DNA of 64,000 nt from Hoeflea algicola (GTDB lineage Bacteria; Pseudomonadota; Alphaproteobacteria; Rhizobiales; Rhizobiaceae), in NCBI RefSeq assembly GCF_026619415.1, contig NZ_JAOVZR010000001.1, positions 4,324,501 through 4,388,500 of the forward strand, in the 5' to 3' direction. Of the stretch, positions 1-10,764 are shown in pieces. Position 1 is the first letter of the stretch, and each line of letters starts with the position of its first letter. The notes under the pieces are model-generated. The model was not told the origin of the DNA. It did not search any database and saw only the letters and a list, made by a program, of their open reading frames with translations. The position numbers and the translations under genes were made by a program.

Positions 1-2011
<2,011 letters not shown>

Positions 2012-2068
2012 TCGGTCACGCCGCACGCAGATGAAATGATCCGGTCTCGGTACGATTCGAGGCCGCAT

Positions 2069-2139
2069 GGGCTTGCAGGGCGAACCAATATCAGCTTGCA
2101 AGCCCGATCGTGCAGGCAGGGGCATCGGTGACCGATGCC
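2069..2139. terminator. Two hairpins between convergent genes
   Basis: Two inverted repeats lie between the ends of the glutamate dehydrogenase gene and the lacI-type gene. The first is GGGCTTGCA/TGCAAGCCC at 2069-2077 and 2097-2105. The second is GGCATCGG-tga-CCGATGCC at 2121-2139. Neither has a strong T-tract, so the termination role is inferred from position. Confidence 0.4.
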
Positions 2140-2158
2140 GGTTAATGCTACCGCGCCC

Positions 2159-3178
2159 CTACAGGTTCTCCTTCAAGAGAATTTCAATACGTATTCGCTC
2201 TTGTGAGGCCAGAGGCTCCCGTTGATCATGCCTGGCCTTGAGGATGCGGATTGCACTTCTGACCAGATGGCCAGGGTTTTGCGCAATCACGGCATCGATT
2301 TGTCCATTTTGCAGTGCGGCTTCCGTGAAAGGAGTACGCTCGTGGACGATTTTCACCAGCGGTTTTGTTGCGACCTTTGATATTTCCTCAATCGGGATGC
2401 GAGCTTCTGCGCTTAGAATATACAGACCTGAAATATCTGGATGATTGGCAAAAACGTTGCTGAAAATCCGTCTGGTTCTCTGCAGGTCTCCGTGGGTTTC
2501 GATTGAAGGCAGGGTCTTGAGTTCCGGATATTCCCGGTTGATGACGTCGTCAAAACCCAGCCGGCGCTCAATGCTGTCGCGCGATTGCATGGTCTCGGAG
2601 ACGATCACGATTTTCCCTTCGCGTCCGCCCAGAAAGCGGCCGAGTAGTTGCGCGGCTGTGGCACCTGCAGCGTGGTTGTTGATGCCGACGAAGTCGATGC
2701 TGGCTGCTTTGGGTTGTCCGGCAAGAAACTGGACGACTTCTATACCGCGTTCCAGAAGACGGTTGATGGCATCGCGAACCTGTGGTGATTCCGGCGCCGC
2801 GATGGCGATGCCATGGACCAGTTTGGCATCCAGTTTGCCCAGATAGCCTGCCAGGCAGTACGGATCTTCGGCGGGAAGGCGGACGGCGGCGGCATCGACC
2901 ATTTCGGCAGAAAATGCCCTGTTGGCTTCTTCTATATGTTTGATCAGAACGTCTAGAAATTGATCTCCTTGTTCGGGAAGTAAAAATCGGAAATGATATG
3001 TTTTCTTTCGCGCAAGATTGACCGCCGACAGATTGCGAACGAAGCCAATTCTGTCAATCGCCTCGTTTACCTTGGACACTGTGTGCTGTTTGACGCCCGG
3101 ACGGCCATTCAATACGCGGTCAATCGTGGCGAGACTGACGCCTGCTTCTGCCGCTAAGTCTTTTGCTGTTGGTCGCAT
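2159..3178 (-). CDS. LacI-family transcriptional repressor
   Basis: The 339-residue protein has the family layout: an N-terminal helix-turn-helix (residues about 3-25, DLAAEAGVSLATIDRVLNGR), a hinge region near residue 50, and a periplasmic-binding-protein-like effector domain. It is transcribed away from the sugar importer starting at 3373. The 194-bp gap contains two copies of a perfect palindrome with a central CG, as expected of LacI/GalR operators. It therefore probably represses the importer and dihydroxyacetone kinase operon. The inducer is not evident; the Ile-Asp-Arg version of the recognition helix (TIDRVLNG) differs from the classical TVSRVLN. Confidence 0.9.
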   Translation of the reverse strand: MRPTAKDLAAEAGVSLATIDRVLNGRPGVKQHTVSKVNEAIDRIGFVRNLSAVNLARKKTYHFRFLLPEQGDQFLDVLIKHIEEANRAFSAEMVDAAAVRLPAEDPYCLAGYLGKLDAKLVHGIAIAAPESPQVRDAINRLLERGIEVVQFLAGQPKAASIDFVGINNHAAGATAAQLLGRFLGGREGKIVIVSETMQSRDSIERRLGFDDVINREYPELKTLPSIETHGDLQRTRRIFSNVFANHPDISGLYILSAEARIPIEEISKVATKPLVKIVHERTPFTEAALQNGQIDAVIAQNPGHLVRSAIRILKARHDQREPLASQERIRIEILLKENL

Positions 3179-3262
3179 CAGTTGAAATGTTCCGCGTCAA
3201 TCGGGTTGCTCATATCGCTCGTCAGCCGATTTGTTCAATAAAAATTGCCGGAATGCAACTTT

Positions 3263-3315
3263 TGAGGTGCGCACCTCATGATTCGCTTGCAATGAGGTGC
3301 GCACCTCATTATGGG
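3263..3315 (+). promoter_or_regulatory. Tandem palindromic operator with promoter
   Basis: TGAGGTGCGCACCTCA occurs twice, at 3263-3278 and 3293-3308, the second copy extending to a 20-bp perfect palindrome at 3291-3310. The centres are exactly 30 bp apart, about three helical turns. A possible -35 (TTGCAA, 3287-3292) and -10 (TATGGG, 3310-3315) are separated by 17 bp filled by the second operator, so repressor binding would block polymerase. The LacI-type protein encoded next door is the obvious candidate. Confidence 0.75.
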
Positions 3316-3372
3316 TGATAACAGGAGGCCCTGCCATGCTGGCGGGATTGTAAACCGGGAGGAATATCTACT

Positions 3373-4701
3373 ATGAAATTCAATCTGATGAATTCCGCTG
3401 CAGCGATCGGTCTTATGTTCGGAGCGACGGCAGGCGCTGGTTCTGCCCAGGCCGCTGATCTGACGCTGTGCTGGGCTGCCTGGGATCCGGCCAATGCGCT
3501 GGTCGAAATGAGCAAGGATTTCGAAGCCGAATCCGGACACACGATGAGCTTCGAGTTTGTTCCGTGGCCGAACTTCGCTGACCGCATGCTCAATGAACTC
3601 AATTCCGGCGGCAAGCTTTGTGATTTGCTGATCGGCGACAGCCAGTGGATTGGTGGCGCTGCCGAAAATGGTCAGTATGTGAAACTGAACGACTTCTTCG
3701 ATGCCCAAGGCATCAAGATGGATGATTTCCTGCCGGCCACAGTGACCGGTTATGCTGAATGGCCCAAGAACACGCCGAACTATTATGCGCTGCCGGCCTA
3801 TGCAGACGTAGTCGGCTGGACCTACCGCAAGGACTGGTTCTCGCGGCCTGAAATTCAGGCTGAATTCAAGGAAAAATACGGCCGTGATCTGGACGCGCCG
3901 AAGACCCTTGAAGAGCTCAAGCAGGTTGGCGAGTTTTTCCAGGGGCGCGAGATTGATGGCAAGAAGGTCTATGGTGCAGCGATCTATACCGAGCGCGGTT
4001 CGGAAGGCATCACCATGGGCGTCACCAACGTCCTGTACAATTATGGCTTCCAGTACGAGAACCCTGACAAGCCTTACGACCTGGAAGGCTTCGTCAATTC
4101 TGACGGCGCTATAGAAGGTCTCGAATTCTACAAGGCCCTGTATGATTGCTGCACCCCTCCGGGCGCATCAGATGCCTACATGTCCCAGAACATCGACGCC
4201 TACAAGTCTGGTCAGGTCGCCATGCAGATGAACTTCGCGTTTATTTGGCCCGGCGTTGAAGCCGATCCGAATGTGGGCGGCGGCAAGTCAGGTTATTTTG
4301 CCAACCCGGCCGGCCCTGCAGGTCAGTTCGCGCAGCTCGGCGGTCAGGGTATTTCCGTTGTTGCGAACACTGAAAACATGGATGCGGCGCTGGAATACAT
4401 CAAGTGGTTCGCTCAGAAGGAAGTCCAGCAGAAATGGTGGGACGTGGGCGGTGCATCCGCAATGCGTGCTGTCGTCGAAGCGCCGGGCTTTGCTGCAAGC
4501 CAGCCATTCGCCCAGACATTCCTCGATTCCATGGCCATCGTGAAGGATTTCTGGGCCGAGCCTTCCTATGCGTCTTTGCTGTTGCCGATGCAGCAGCGTG
4601 TGCACAACTACGTTGTTGCCGGTAACGGCACCGCCAAGGAAGCCTTGGATGGCTTGGTCAAGGACTGGGATGAGGTCTTTGAAGACGAAGGCAAAAAGTA
4701 A
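3373..4701 (+). CDS. CUT1 sugar/polyol ABC transporter, substrate-binding protein
   Basis: This is a periplasmic binding protein of the family 1 (MalE-like) class, 442 residues. A cleavable signal peptide of about 27 residues ends at SAQA-AD. The mature part opens with LTLCWAAWDPANALVEMSKD and keeps the family pattern through the YALPAYADVVGWTYRKDWF segment. It opens an importer operon behind GGAGGA at 3358-3363 and is followed by a strong intercistronic hairpin. Company with a dihydroxyacetone kinase and a glp-like gene order suggests glycerol, dihydroxyacetone or a short polyol as ligand, which is inference. Confidence 0.88.
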   Translation: MKFNLMNSAAAIGLMFGATAGAGSAQAADLTLCWAAWDPANALVEMSKDFEAESGHTMSFEFVPWPNFADRMLNELNSGGKLCDLLIGDSQWIGGAAENGQYVKLNDFFDAQGIKMDDFLPATVTGYAEWPKNTPNYYALPAYADVVGWTYRKDWFSRPEIQAEFKEKYGRDLDAPKTLEELKQVGEFFQGREIDGKKVYGAAIYTERGSEGITMGVTNVLYNYGFQYENPDKPYDLEGFVNSDGAIEGLEFYKALYDCCTPPGASDAYMSQNIDAYKSGQVAMQMNFAFIWPGVEADPNVGGGKSGYFANPAGPAGQFAQLGGQGISVVANTENMDAALEYIKWFAQKEVQQKWWDVGGASAMRAVVEAPGFAASQPFAQTFLDSMAIVKDFWAEPSYASLLLPMQQRVHNYVVAGNGTAKEALDGLVKDWDEVFEDEGKK

Positions 4702-4731
4702 GCCTTAACCCCTTGTGCTCCTCCCAATGAG

Positions 4732-4766
4732 CGGTGAGGCCGGAAGATCGTACTCCGGCCTCACCG
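4732..4766 (+). repeat. Intercistronic hairpin after binding-protein gene
   Basis: A perfect 13-bp stem (CGGTGAGGCCGGA at 4732-4744, complement at 4754-4766) has a 9-nt loop and no T-run. It lies between the binding-protein and first permease genes. Such stems usually stabilise the upstream message, raising binding-protein yield over the membrane components. Confidence 0.65.
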
Positions 4767-4788
4767 ATGGGAATCAGGTGAATCTGCT

Positions 4789-5736
4789 ATGTCAAACTCA
4801 GTGATAGACCGCGCTGCTCGGGCGACCCCGACTGTTGTCGCGCAAAAGGTAAAAGGGCTTTCAGACAGAGCGATTGCCTGGATCTTCGTCGCCCCGACAA
4901 TCTTCATTTTGTTGGCGATCAATATTTTCCCGCTCATCTGGACCATTTATCTCAGCTTCACCAATTTCCGGGTGAACCGTCCCAACAATGCCATCGAATG
5001 GGTCGGGTTGCGCAATTACGAGCGCATTCTGGGCGACGCGGATATCTGGATGACCATGCAGGCGACTGCCCATTTCCTGATCTGGACCATTGTCTGCCAG
5101 GTGGTGATCGGCTTTGCGCTGGCCTATCTCATCAACAAGAAGTTCAAGGGCAATGATCTCTGGACCACGATCATCGTGTTTCCGATGATGCTTTCGCCCG
5201 CAGTGGTCGGCAATTTCTGGACCTTCCTCTACGAGCCGCAAATAGGCCTTTTCAACTATGTCGTCGGCTTTGTCACCGGTGCAGATCCTTCCAGCTTTTC
5301 GATGATCGGCGAGGTTTCACTCGCACCCTGGTCCATCGTGATTGTCGACACCTGGATGTGGACACCCTTCGTCATGCTGATCTGTCTTGCAGGACTGAGG
5401 TCCATCCCCGACAGCATCTACGAAGCCGCGGAATGCGACCGGGCCAGCAAATGGCGCCAGTTCTGGACCATCACCATCCCGATGATCCTGCCATTTCTGA
5501 TGCTGGCGGTACTGTTCCGCGGCATCGAGAATTTCAAGATGTTCGATCTGGTGGTCCAATTGACCGGCGGCGGGCCGGGCAACACCACCACGCTGACGTC
5601 AATCGATCTCAAGCGCGAAGCTTTTGAGAAATGGCGCACCGGATTTTCTTCCGCCTATGCCGTGATCCTCTTTGTCACGGTGTTTGGCCTCGCATCGATC
5701 TATGTGAAGGCGCTCAACAAGGTGAAACAAAGATGA
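4789..5736 (+). CDS. CUT1 ABC transporter permease (MalF type)
   Basis: This inner-membrane permease has 315 residues and six predicted membrane segments, the first after about 30 cytoplasmic residues (IAWIFVAPTIFILLAINIFPLIW). The EAA loop that contacts the ATPase is recognisable as IYEAAECDRASKWRQFWTITIPMILP. The family ending NTTTLTSIDLKREAF...SAYAVILF follows. Its stop overlaps the next start as ATGA, so translation is probably coupled. Confidence 0.92.
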   Translation: MSNSVIDRAARATPTVVAQKVKGLSDRAIAWIFVAPTIFILLAINIFPLIWTIYLSFTNFRVNRPNNAIEWVGLRNYERILGDADIWMTMQATAHFLIWTIVCQVVIGFALAYLINKKFKGNDLWTTIIVFPMMLSPAVVGNFWTFLYEPQIGLFNYVVGFVTGADPSSFSMIGEVSLAPWSIVIVDTWMWTPFVMLICLAGLRSIPDSIYEAAECDRASKWRQFWTITIPMILPFLMLAVLFRGIENFKMFDLVVQLTGGGPGNTTTLTSIDLKREAFEKWRTGFSSAYAVILFVTVFGLASIYVKALNKVKQR

Positions 5737-6671
5737 GCTACTCCGTTACGCAGCCGTCTGTCAGGCAGAAATGGATCGCCGGAATTCTGGTGATTGGCTA
5801 TGCATTGATCACCATGCTGCCGCTTTTGTGGATCGTCGCCACGGGCTTCAAGTCATCCGTCGATTCCATCGCCTATCCGCCAAAAATCCTGTTCGAGCCG
5901 ACGGTTGAGGGTTATGTCAACGTCTTCACGGCGCAGACGCGCCTAAGCGCTGAACTTGCCGCCGAGCCACGTGATGACCTGCCCTGGTACGAGCAACTGG
6001 TGCGCAACAAGGGCAATACGATCGTCGGCGCATCGCGCTATTCCGAGCGGTTTTTCAACTCCGTGATCATCGGCTTCGGGTCGACATTCTTTGCCATCGT
6101 GCTGGGAACCGCTGCTGCTTATGCGTTTTCGAGATTCAAGGTACCGCTCAAGGATGATCTACTGTTCTTCATTCTGTCGACGCGGATGATGCCGCCGATC
6201 GCGGTCGCGATTCCGATCTTCCTGATGTTCAGGAACCTGGGGCTGAACGACACCCACGCCGGCATGATTCTGCTCTATACGGCGATCAACCTGTCGCTTG
6301 CGGTCTGGCTGATCAATGGCTTTATCGACGAGATCCCGATCGAATATGAAGAAGCGGCACTGATCGATGGCTACACACGGTTTCAGGCGTTCTACAAGGT
6401 CGTGCTGCCGCAGGCCGCCACCGGGATCGCCTCCACCGCCATCTTCTGCCTGATCTTCTCGTGGAATGAATATGCGCTTGCCGTGCTGCTGACCTCCGGC
6501 ACCGCACAAACCGCGCCCCCCTTCATTCCGACGATCATTGGCGTGGGCGGCCAGGACTGGCCGGCAGTGGCAGCCGGCGCAACCATCTTCCTGGTCCCGG
6601 TGATGGTTTTTACCATCCTCCTGCGCAAGCATCTGCTTCGTGGCATCACCTTTGGAGCGGTTCGCAAATGA
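5733..6671 (+). CDS. CUT1 ABC transporter permease (MalG type)
   Basis: The second permease has 312 residues. I chose ATG 5733 because it overlaps the upstream stop as ATGA; the longer open frame begins inside the previous gene. The EAA loop reads IEYEEAALIDGYTRFQAFYKVVLPQA, and the C-terminus has the usual FSWNEYALAVLLTSG stretch. A periplasmic segment of about 70 residues follows the first membrane helix (residues about 55-110) and is longer than in most MalG proteins, a feature shared with glycerol-type and alpha-glucoside permeases. Its stop again overlaps the next gene as ATGA. Confidence 0.92.
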   Translation: MSYSVTQPSVRQKWIAGILVIGYALITMLPLLWIVATGFKSSVDSIAYPPKILFEPTVEGYVNVFTAQTRLSAELAAEPRDDLPWYEQLVRNKGNTIVGASRYSERFFNSVIIGFGSTFFAIVLGTAAAYAFSRFKVPLKDDLLFFILSTRMMPPIAVAIPIFLMFRNLGLNDTHAGMILLYTAINLSLAVWLINGFIDEIPIEYEEAALIDGYTRFQAFYKVVLPQAATGIASTAIFCLIFSWNEYALAVLLTSGTAQTAPPFIPTIIGVGGQDWPAVAAGATIFLVPVMVFTILLRKHLLRGITFGAVRK

Positions 6672-6856
6672 CAAACTTCTTCAATGGTTTGCTGCGCTTG
6701 CGGCGCGGGTCATGGGAAATGCTGGCATCGATTCTGATCGCGCTGGGCGTCGTCATGCTGATGCAACCGTTCGCCCTGTGGCTGTTCACCTATTCCTTCA
6801 TCATAACCTTGGTTGGCACCGTGATGTTCATCATCGTCAGCCATTTCCCGGAGTAG
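6668..6856 (+). CDS. Small two-helix membrane protein of the importer operon
   Basis: This 62-residue protein has two hydrophobic helices (about residues 19-37 and 39-57, MLASILIALGVVMLM and FTYSFIITLVGTVMFIIV). Its start overlaps the permease stop and it ends 3 bp before the first ATPase gene, so it belongs to the operon. Its place matches the small membrane protein (GlpU, DUF2160) of rhizobial glycerol importers, although it is shorter. I could not establish homology by eye; an accessory or stabilising role is inferred. Confidence 0.7.
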   Translation: MTNFFNGLLRLRRGSWEMLASILIALGVVMLMQPFALWLFTYSFIITLVGTVMFIIVSHFPE

Positions 6857-6859
6857 CCC

Positions 6860-7957
6860 ATGGCACAGATCATGATCAAGAATCTGCGCAAGGACTTTGG
6901 GTCGTTCAATGCGGTCAAATCATCCACCTTCACGGTTGAGGACGGTGAATTCTTCATGCTGCTCGGTCCCTCCGGTTGCGGCAAGACCACGACCTTGCGG
7001 ATGATGGCCGGGCTTGAACTTCCGACAAGCGGCGAAATCTACATCGGTGGTGAGGAGGTGGGCATGAAGCCTGCCAGTCAGCGCGACATCGCCTTCGTCT
7101 TCCAGATGTTTGCACTCTATCCGCACATGAATGTCGGCAAGAACATTTCCTATCCGCTGATCAGCCAGGGCATGCCCAGGGCTCAGGTGAAAAAGAAAGT
7201 CGGAGAGGTTGCCGAGATTCTCGGGATTACCGATATTCTCAATCGCCCGGTGGGTGGGCTGTCAGGCGGCGACCGCCAGAGGGTGGCACTCGGGCGTGCA
7301 ATTGTCCGTGACCCCAAAGCCTTCCTGATGGACGAACCGCTGGGAGCGCTCGACGCCGAGTTTCGCGAACACATGTCGGAAGAGCTTCGCGCGCTTCACG
7401 ACCGGATGGGGGCGACAACTGTCTATGTCACCCACGACCAGCTGGAAGCGATGCAAATGGGCGACAAGATCGTGGTGATGAACCACGGCGTTGTCGAACA
7501 GTTCGGGCGTCCGCAACAGATCTATGATTGGCCTTCGACCATGTTTGTGGCCAGTTTTCTTGGCTCCCCATCGATGAATTTCCTGAATTTCGAGGGTTCA
7601 CTGGCAAGCAACCAGGCCACGATCGAGATGCATGGGGTCGATTTCGCAATCCCCGCATTGCTTGAGGGTGCAGCGGGGAAGCTGGCGTTTGGGGTGCGGC
7701 CGGAACACGTGCGGTTTTCTGATGCTAGCGCCTACAGGGGCGAAGTTCTTGCAACCGAGTATCTTGGCACGACGCAGATCATCACCGTCGCCACGCCCAA
7801 CGGAGATTTGAAATCGCGCATCAGTGCCGCTCAACCGGTCACTGTTGGCGAACGGGTGGGGCTGGAATTTGATCCACGCACCATCACGATCTTCGATACC
7901 GCAAGGGGACGGGCTTTGCTGTCACAAGCCAATCAGGAGGTCTTGGGACATGGCTGA
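6860..7957 (+). CDS. CUT1 ABC transporter ATP-binding protein 1
   Basis: The ATPase has 365 residues: a nucleotide-binding domain with Walker A GPSGCGKT (36-43), Q-loop in FVFQMFALYPH, Walker B AFLMDEP, and H-loop YVTHD, followed by a MalK-like regulatory (TOBE) domain with FGVRPEHVRFS. The signature is LSGGD rather than LSGGQ. A second, different ATPase follows directly, so the importer probably uses an ATPase heterodimer, as proposed for the rhizobial GlpS/GlpT pair. The next gene overlaps its end by 8 bp. Confidence 0.93.
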   Translation: MAQIMIKNLRKDFGSFNAVKSSTFTVEDGEFFMLLGPSGCGKTTTLRMMAGLELPTSGEIYIGGEEVGMKPASQRDIAFVFQMFALYPHMNVGKNISYPLISQGMPRAQVKKKVGEVAEILGITDILNRPVGGLSGGDRQRVALGRAIVRDPKAFLMDEPLGALDAEFREHMSEELRALHDRMGATTVYVTHDQLEAMQMGDKIVVMNHGVVEQFGRPQQIYDWPSTMFVASFLGSPSMNFLNFEGSLASNQATIEMHGVDFAIPALLEGAAGKLAFGVRPEHVRFSDASAYRGEVLATEYLGTTQIITVATPNGDLKSRISAAQPVTVGERVGLEFDPRTITIFDTARGRALLSQANQEVLGHG

Positions 7958-8960
7958 TGTCATCTTGAAAAATGTGACCAAGCGCTTCGACTCCGAGGTT
8001 GCCCTCGATAATGTGAGCATGACGATTCCGGATGGATCCTTCGTGGTTCTGCTTGGGCCCACGGGCGCGGGCAAAACCACAACCCTGCGCATGGTGTCTG
8101 GCCTTGATACACCTGATTCAGGCGAAATTTTCATCGGTGGCCAATCGATGACCGGGCTGACACCAGCCCAGAGAAACGTGGCCATGGTGTTCCAGCAATA
8201 CTCGCTGTATCCGCATCTGACGGTGCGCGAGAATCTGGCGTTTCCGCTGAAGTCGCCCTTGCTCAATACGCCTGCCGACGAGATCGCCCGCAAGATCAAG
8301 GAGGTTGCCGAGGTTCTGCAGATTTCCCACAAGCTCGACAATAAGGCGACAGCCCTGTCCGGCGGAGAAATGCAGCGTGTTTCCATAGGCCGCGCGCTTG
8401 TCAGAAGCCCCTCCATCTACCTGATGGATGAACCGCTGAGCTCGCTCGACGCCAAGCTTCGCGCCGATTTGCGGATTGAATTGAAGCGCATTCAATCCAT
8501 GTCCGGCGCCACCCTGCTTTATGTCACCCACGACCAGATCGAAGCCATGACCATGGCGACCCATGTCGGCGTGCTCGACCGCGGAAAGCTGGTCCAGTTC
8601 GGCAGCCCGCGGGAAATCTATGAAAACCCGGTGAGTATTTACGCAGCCAGCCGTCTCGGCCAGCCGAGGATCAATATTCTGCCCGCCGATCTGTTCAAGG
8701 GAGCGCCTGCCAGGGCGGTCAAGATCGGCTTGCGGCCCGAGCAGATTGTCCAGGGGGCCGGCGAAGACAGCGTTGTCAAACGCGTCGAACATCTGGGTGA
8801 CCAGACACGCTTGCATCTGTCTTTCAAGAACCATGATCTGGTGTCCGTGACGGATGCTCACACAACGTTGAGTGAAGGCGACATCGTCAAAATCAGGCCC
8901 GAGAAGCCGTTCTATTTCGATGCTGACGGCGCGCGAATTGCCGAGGAGAACGTCCGATGA
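7950..8960 (+). CDS. CUT1 ABC transporter ATP-binding protein 2
   Basis: This 336-residue MalK-type ATPase has Walker A GPTGAGKT (36-43), signature LSGGEMQRVSIGRAL, Walker B IYLMDEP, YVTHDQ, and a C-terminal TOBE region (KIGLRPEQIV). ATG 7950 has CAGGAGG at 7934-7940 and overlaps the previous gene by 8 bp; the longer frame would start deep inside that gene. The signature has Glu where most family members have Gln, complementing the Asp variant of its neighbour. Its stop overlaps the kinase start as ATGA. Confidence 0.93.
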   Translation: MADVILKNVTKRFDSEVALDNVSMTIPDGSFVVLLGPTGAGKTTTLRMVSGLDTPDSGEIFIGGQSMTGLTPAQRNVAMVFQQYSLYPHLTVRENLAFPLKSPLLNTPADEIARKIKEVAEVLQISHKLDNKATALSGGEMQRVSIGRALVRSPSIYLMDEPLSSLDAKLRADLRIELKRIQSMSGATLLYVTHDQIEAMTMATHVGVLDRGKLVQFGSPREIYENPVSIYAASRLGQPRINILPADLFKGAPARAVKIGLRPEQIVQGAGEDSVVKRVEHLGDQTRLHLSFKNHDLVSVTDAHTTLSEGDIVKIRPEKPFYFDADGARIAEENVR

Positions 8961-10576
8961 CCCAGTTTATGAACAACAAGGAAGATATCGTCACCGAAGC
9001 AATTGACGGTGTCATTGCGGTATCGGGCGGCAAGCTTGCCCGGCTGGATGGTTACCCGCACATCCGGGTGGTGCTCCGCAACGATTGGGACAAGTCGAAA
9101 GTGGCTTTGGTTTCCGGCGGAGGATCAGGCCACGAACCTGCGCATGCAGGATTTGTCGGTGAAGGCATGTTGACCGCTGCCGTGTGTGGCGATGTGTTTG
9201 CCTCTCCGTCGGTTGACGCTGTGCTGGCCGGAATCCTGGCCGTGACCGGTCCTGCCGGCTGCTTGCTGATCGTCAAGAATTACACTGGCGACCGGCTGAA
9301 CTTTGGGTTGGCGGCGGAACGCGCCAGGGCCTTTGGTCTCGATGTCAGTATGGTCGTTGTCGACGACGATGTTGCTTTGCCGGATCTGCCACAGGCACGT
9401 GGCGTGGCCGGAACCTTGTTTGTACATAAGATCGCCGGTGCGCTGGCGGCACGCGGTGTCAAGCTTGACGAGATCACCCGGCGGGTCGAGAAAGTCATCG
9501 CCGGCACGAAGACCATTGGCATGTCGCTCGATACCTGCACTGTTCCGGGATCACCGAAAGAAAGCAGAATTCCGAAAGGGATGGCCGAGCTCGGTCTTGG
9601 CATCCATGGCGAAGCCGGCGTGGAGCAAATCCAGTATTCCGATGCACGGCAAGCCATGGATGCGGTTGCCGCCAAGCTCGGCAAGCATATGGGTGAGGGC
9701 CAGCATGTCGCCTTGCTGAACAATCTCGGTGGCGCTTCTGTTCTCGAAATGGCCATTCTGGCCAACGAATTGGCCAATTCGAGTATTGCCGGCAAGCTGA
9801 AATGGATCATCGGCCCGGCCGCAATGGTTACATCTCTGGATATGCGCGGTTTCTCGGTATCGGTCTATCCGGCCGATGTCGAAGACCTTGAGGCGCTTTC
9901 TCACCCAACGCCGCTTTCGGCCTGGCCGGGCATCTCCGAGATCACGCCGGTGACAATCCTCAACTTGCCCGATGGGCTGGCGCCGATAAAGCCGCTCCCA
10001 TCGGAACACGCAGAAACCCGCGCGTTTCTGACCAAGTGCTGCGAGATCCTGATCAAATCCGAAAGCGACCTGAATGCTCTGGATGCGAAATCCGGTGATG
10101 GCGATACCGGATCGACGCTGGCCGGGGCTGCGCGCGCGCTGATTGCGACGATGGATACGCTTCCATTGGCAGATCACACCCAACTTTACCGCGCCCTCGG
10201 CCAGGAACTCAGCCAGACGATGGGTGGTTCCTCCGGTGTGCTGCTTGCCATCTTCTTCGCAGCGGCAGGCGATGCAGCTTCAAGTGGCCTTTCGATGACC
10301 GGGGCGCTCAAGGCAGGTCTGGTCAGAATGCAGGAAATCGGTGGCGCCAAACTGGGCGACCGGACCATGGTGGATGCGCTTTATCCGGCACTTGAGGCTC
10401 TGGAAGACAATCTGCATCTGGCGGCCAAGGCCGCGCGTGCGGGTGCGGATCACACAGCGACCCTGACCAAGGCGAACGCGGGCCGGGCAACCTACATCAA
10501 TGCCCAGCAGCTTGAAGGACATACCGATCCAGGCGCTGAAGCGGTGGCGCGCTTGTTCGAGCATCTGCAAGGTTAA
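8957..10576 (+). CDS. Dihydroxyacetone kinase, DhaK-DhaL fusion (ATP type)
   Basis: This 539-residue cytoplasmic kinase phosphorylates dihydroxyacetone or a related short ketose using ATP. The DhaK half (1-330) has GGGSGHEPAH (54-63), NYTGDRLNFG (108-117) and the substrate-binding histidine in GIHGEAG (H217). The DhaL half (345-539) has the magnesium-binding aspartates in DAKSGDGDTG (D376, D381, D383), GGSSG (423-427) and GDRTMVDAL. It is the last gene of the importer operon and the only catabolic enzyme in it, which points to dihydroxyacetone or a triose/tetrulose as the imported or derived substrate. An erythrulose kinase role cannot be excluded. Confidence 0.9.
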   Translation: MTQFMNNKEDIVTEAIDGVIAVSGGKLARLDGYPHIRVVLRNDWDKSKVALVSGGGSGHEPAHAGFVGEGMLTAAVCGDVFASPSVDAVLAGILAVTGPAGCLLIVKNYTGDRLNFGLAAERARAFGLDVSMVVVDDDVALPDLPQARGVAGTLFVHKIAGALAARGVKLDEITRRVEKVIAGTKTIGMSLDTCTVPGSPKESRIPKGMAELGLGIHGEAGVEQIQYSDARQAMDAVAAKLGKHMGEGQHVALLNNLGGASVLEMAILANELANSSIAGKLKWIIGPAAMVTSLDMRGFSVSVYPADVEDLEALSHPTPLSAWPGISEITPVTILNLPDGLAPIKPLPSEHAETRAFLTKCCEILIKSESDLNALDAKSGDGDTGSTLAGAARALIATMDTLPLADHTQLYRALGQELSQTMGGSSGVLLAIFFAAAGDAASSGLSMTGALKAGLVRMQEIGGAKLGDRTMVDALYPALEALEDNLHLAAKAARAGADHTATLTKANAGRATYINAQQLEGHTDPGAEAVARLFEHLQG

Positions 10577-10640
10577 TGCATGCCGCGCTCAAACGGCTTC
10601 ATTTGAACGGTAACGTACATGCGTATTTTCAAACCTCTAC

Positions 10641-10672
10641 AGCGCCGCGCATCCGATTGGATGTGCGGCGCT
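10641..10672. terminator. Strong hairpin between convergent operons
   Basis: A 14-bp stem with one G-U pair (AGCGCCGCGCATCC at 10641-10654, complement 10659-10672) closes a GATT loop between the kinase gene and the oppositely oriented exporter gene. The flank TATTTTCAAA reads as TTTGAAAATA on the minus strand. A bidirectional terminator is likely from position. Confidence 0.55.
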
Positions 10673-10764
10673 GCAGAAGTGTGTTCGTTGCCAGCCAATG
10701 CAACGGCATTCACGGAAGGTCTCCAAACAACGTTCAGAGATGCGCGCACCATTTCACGGGTTGA

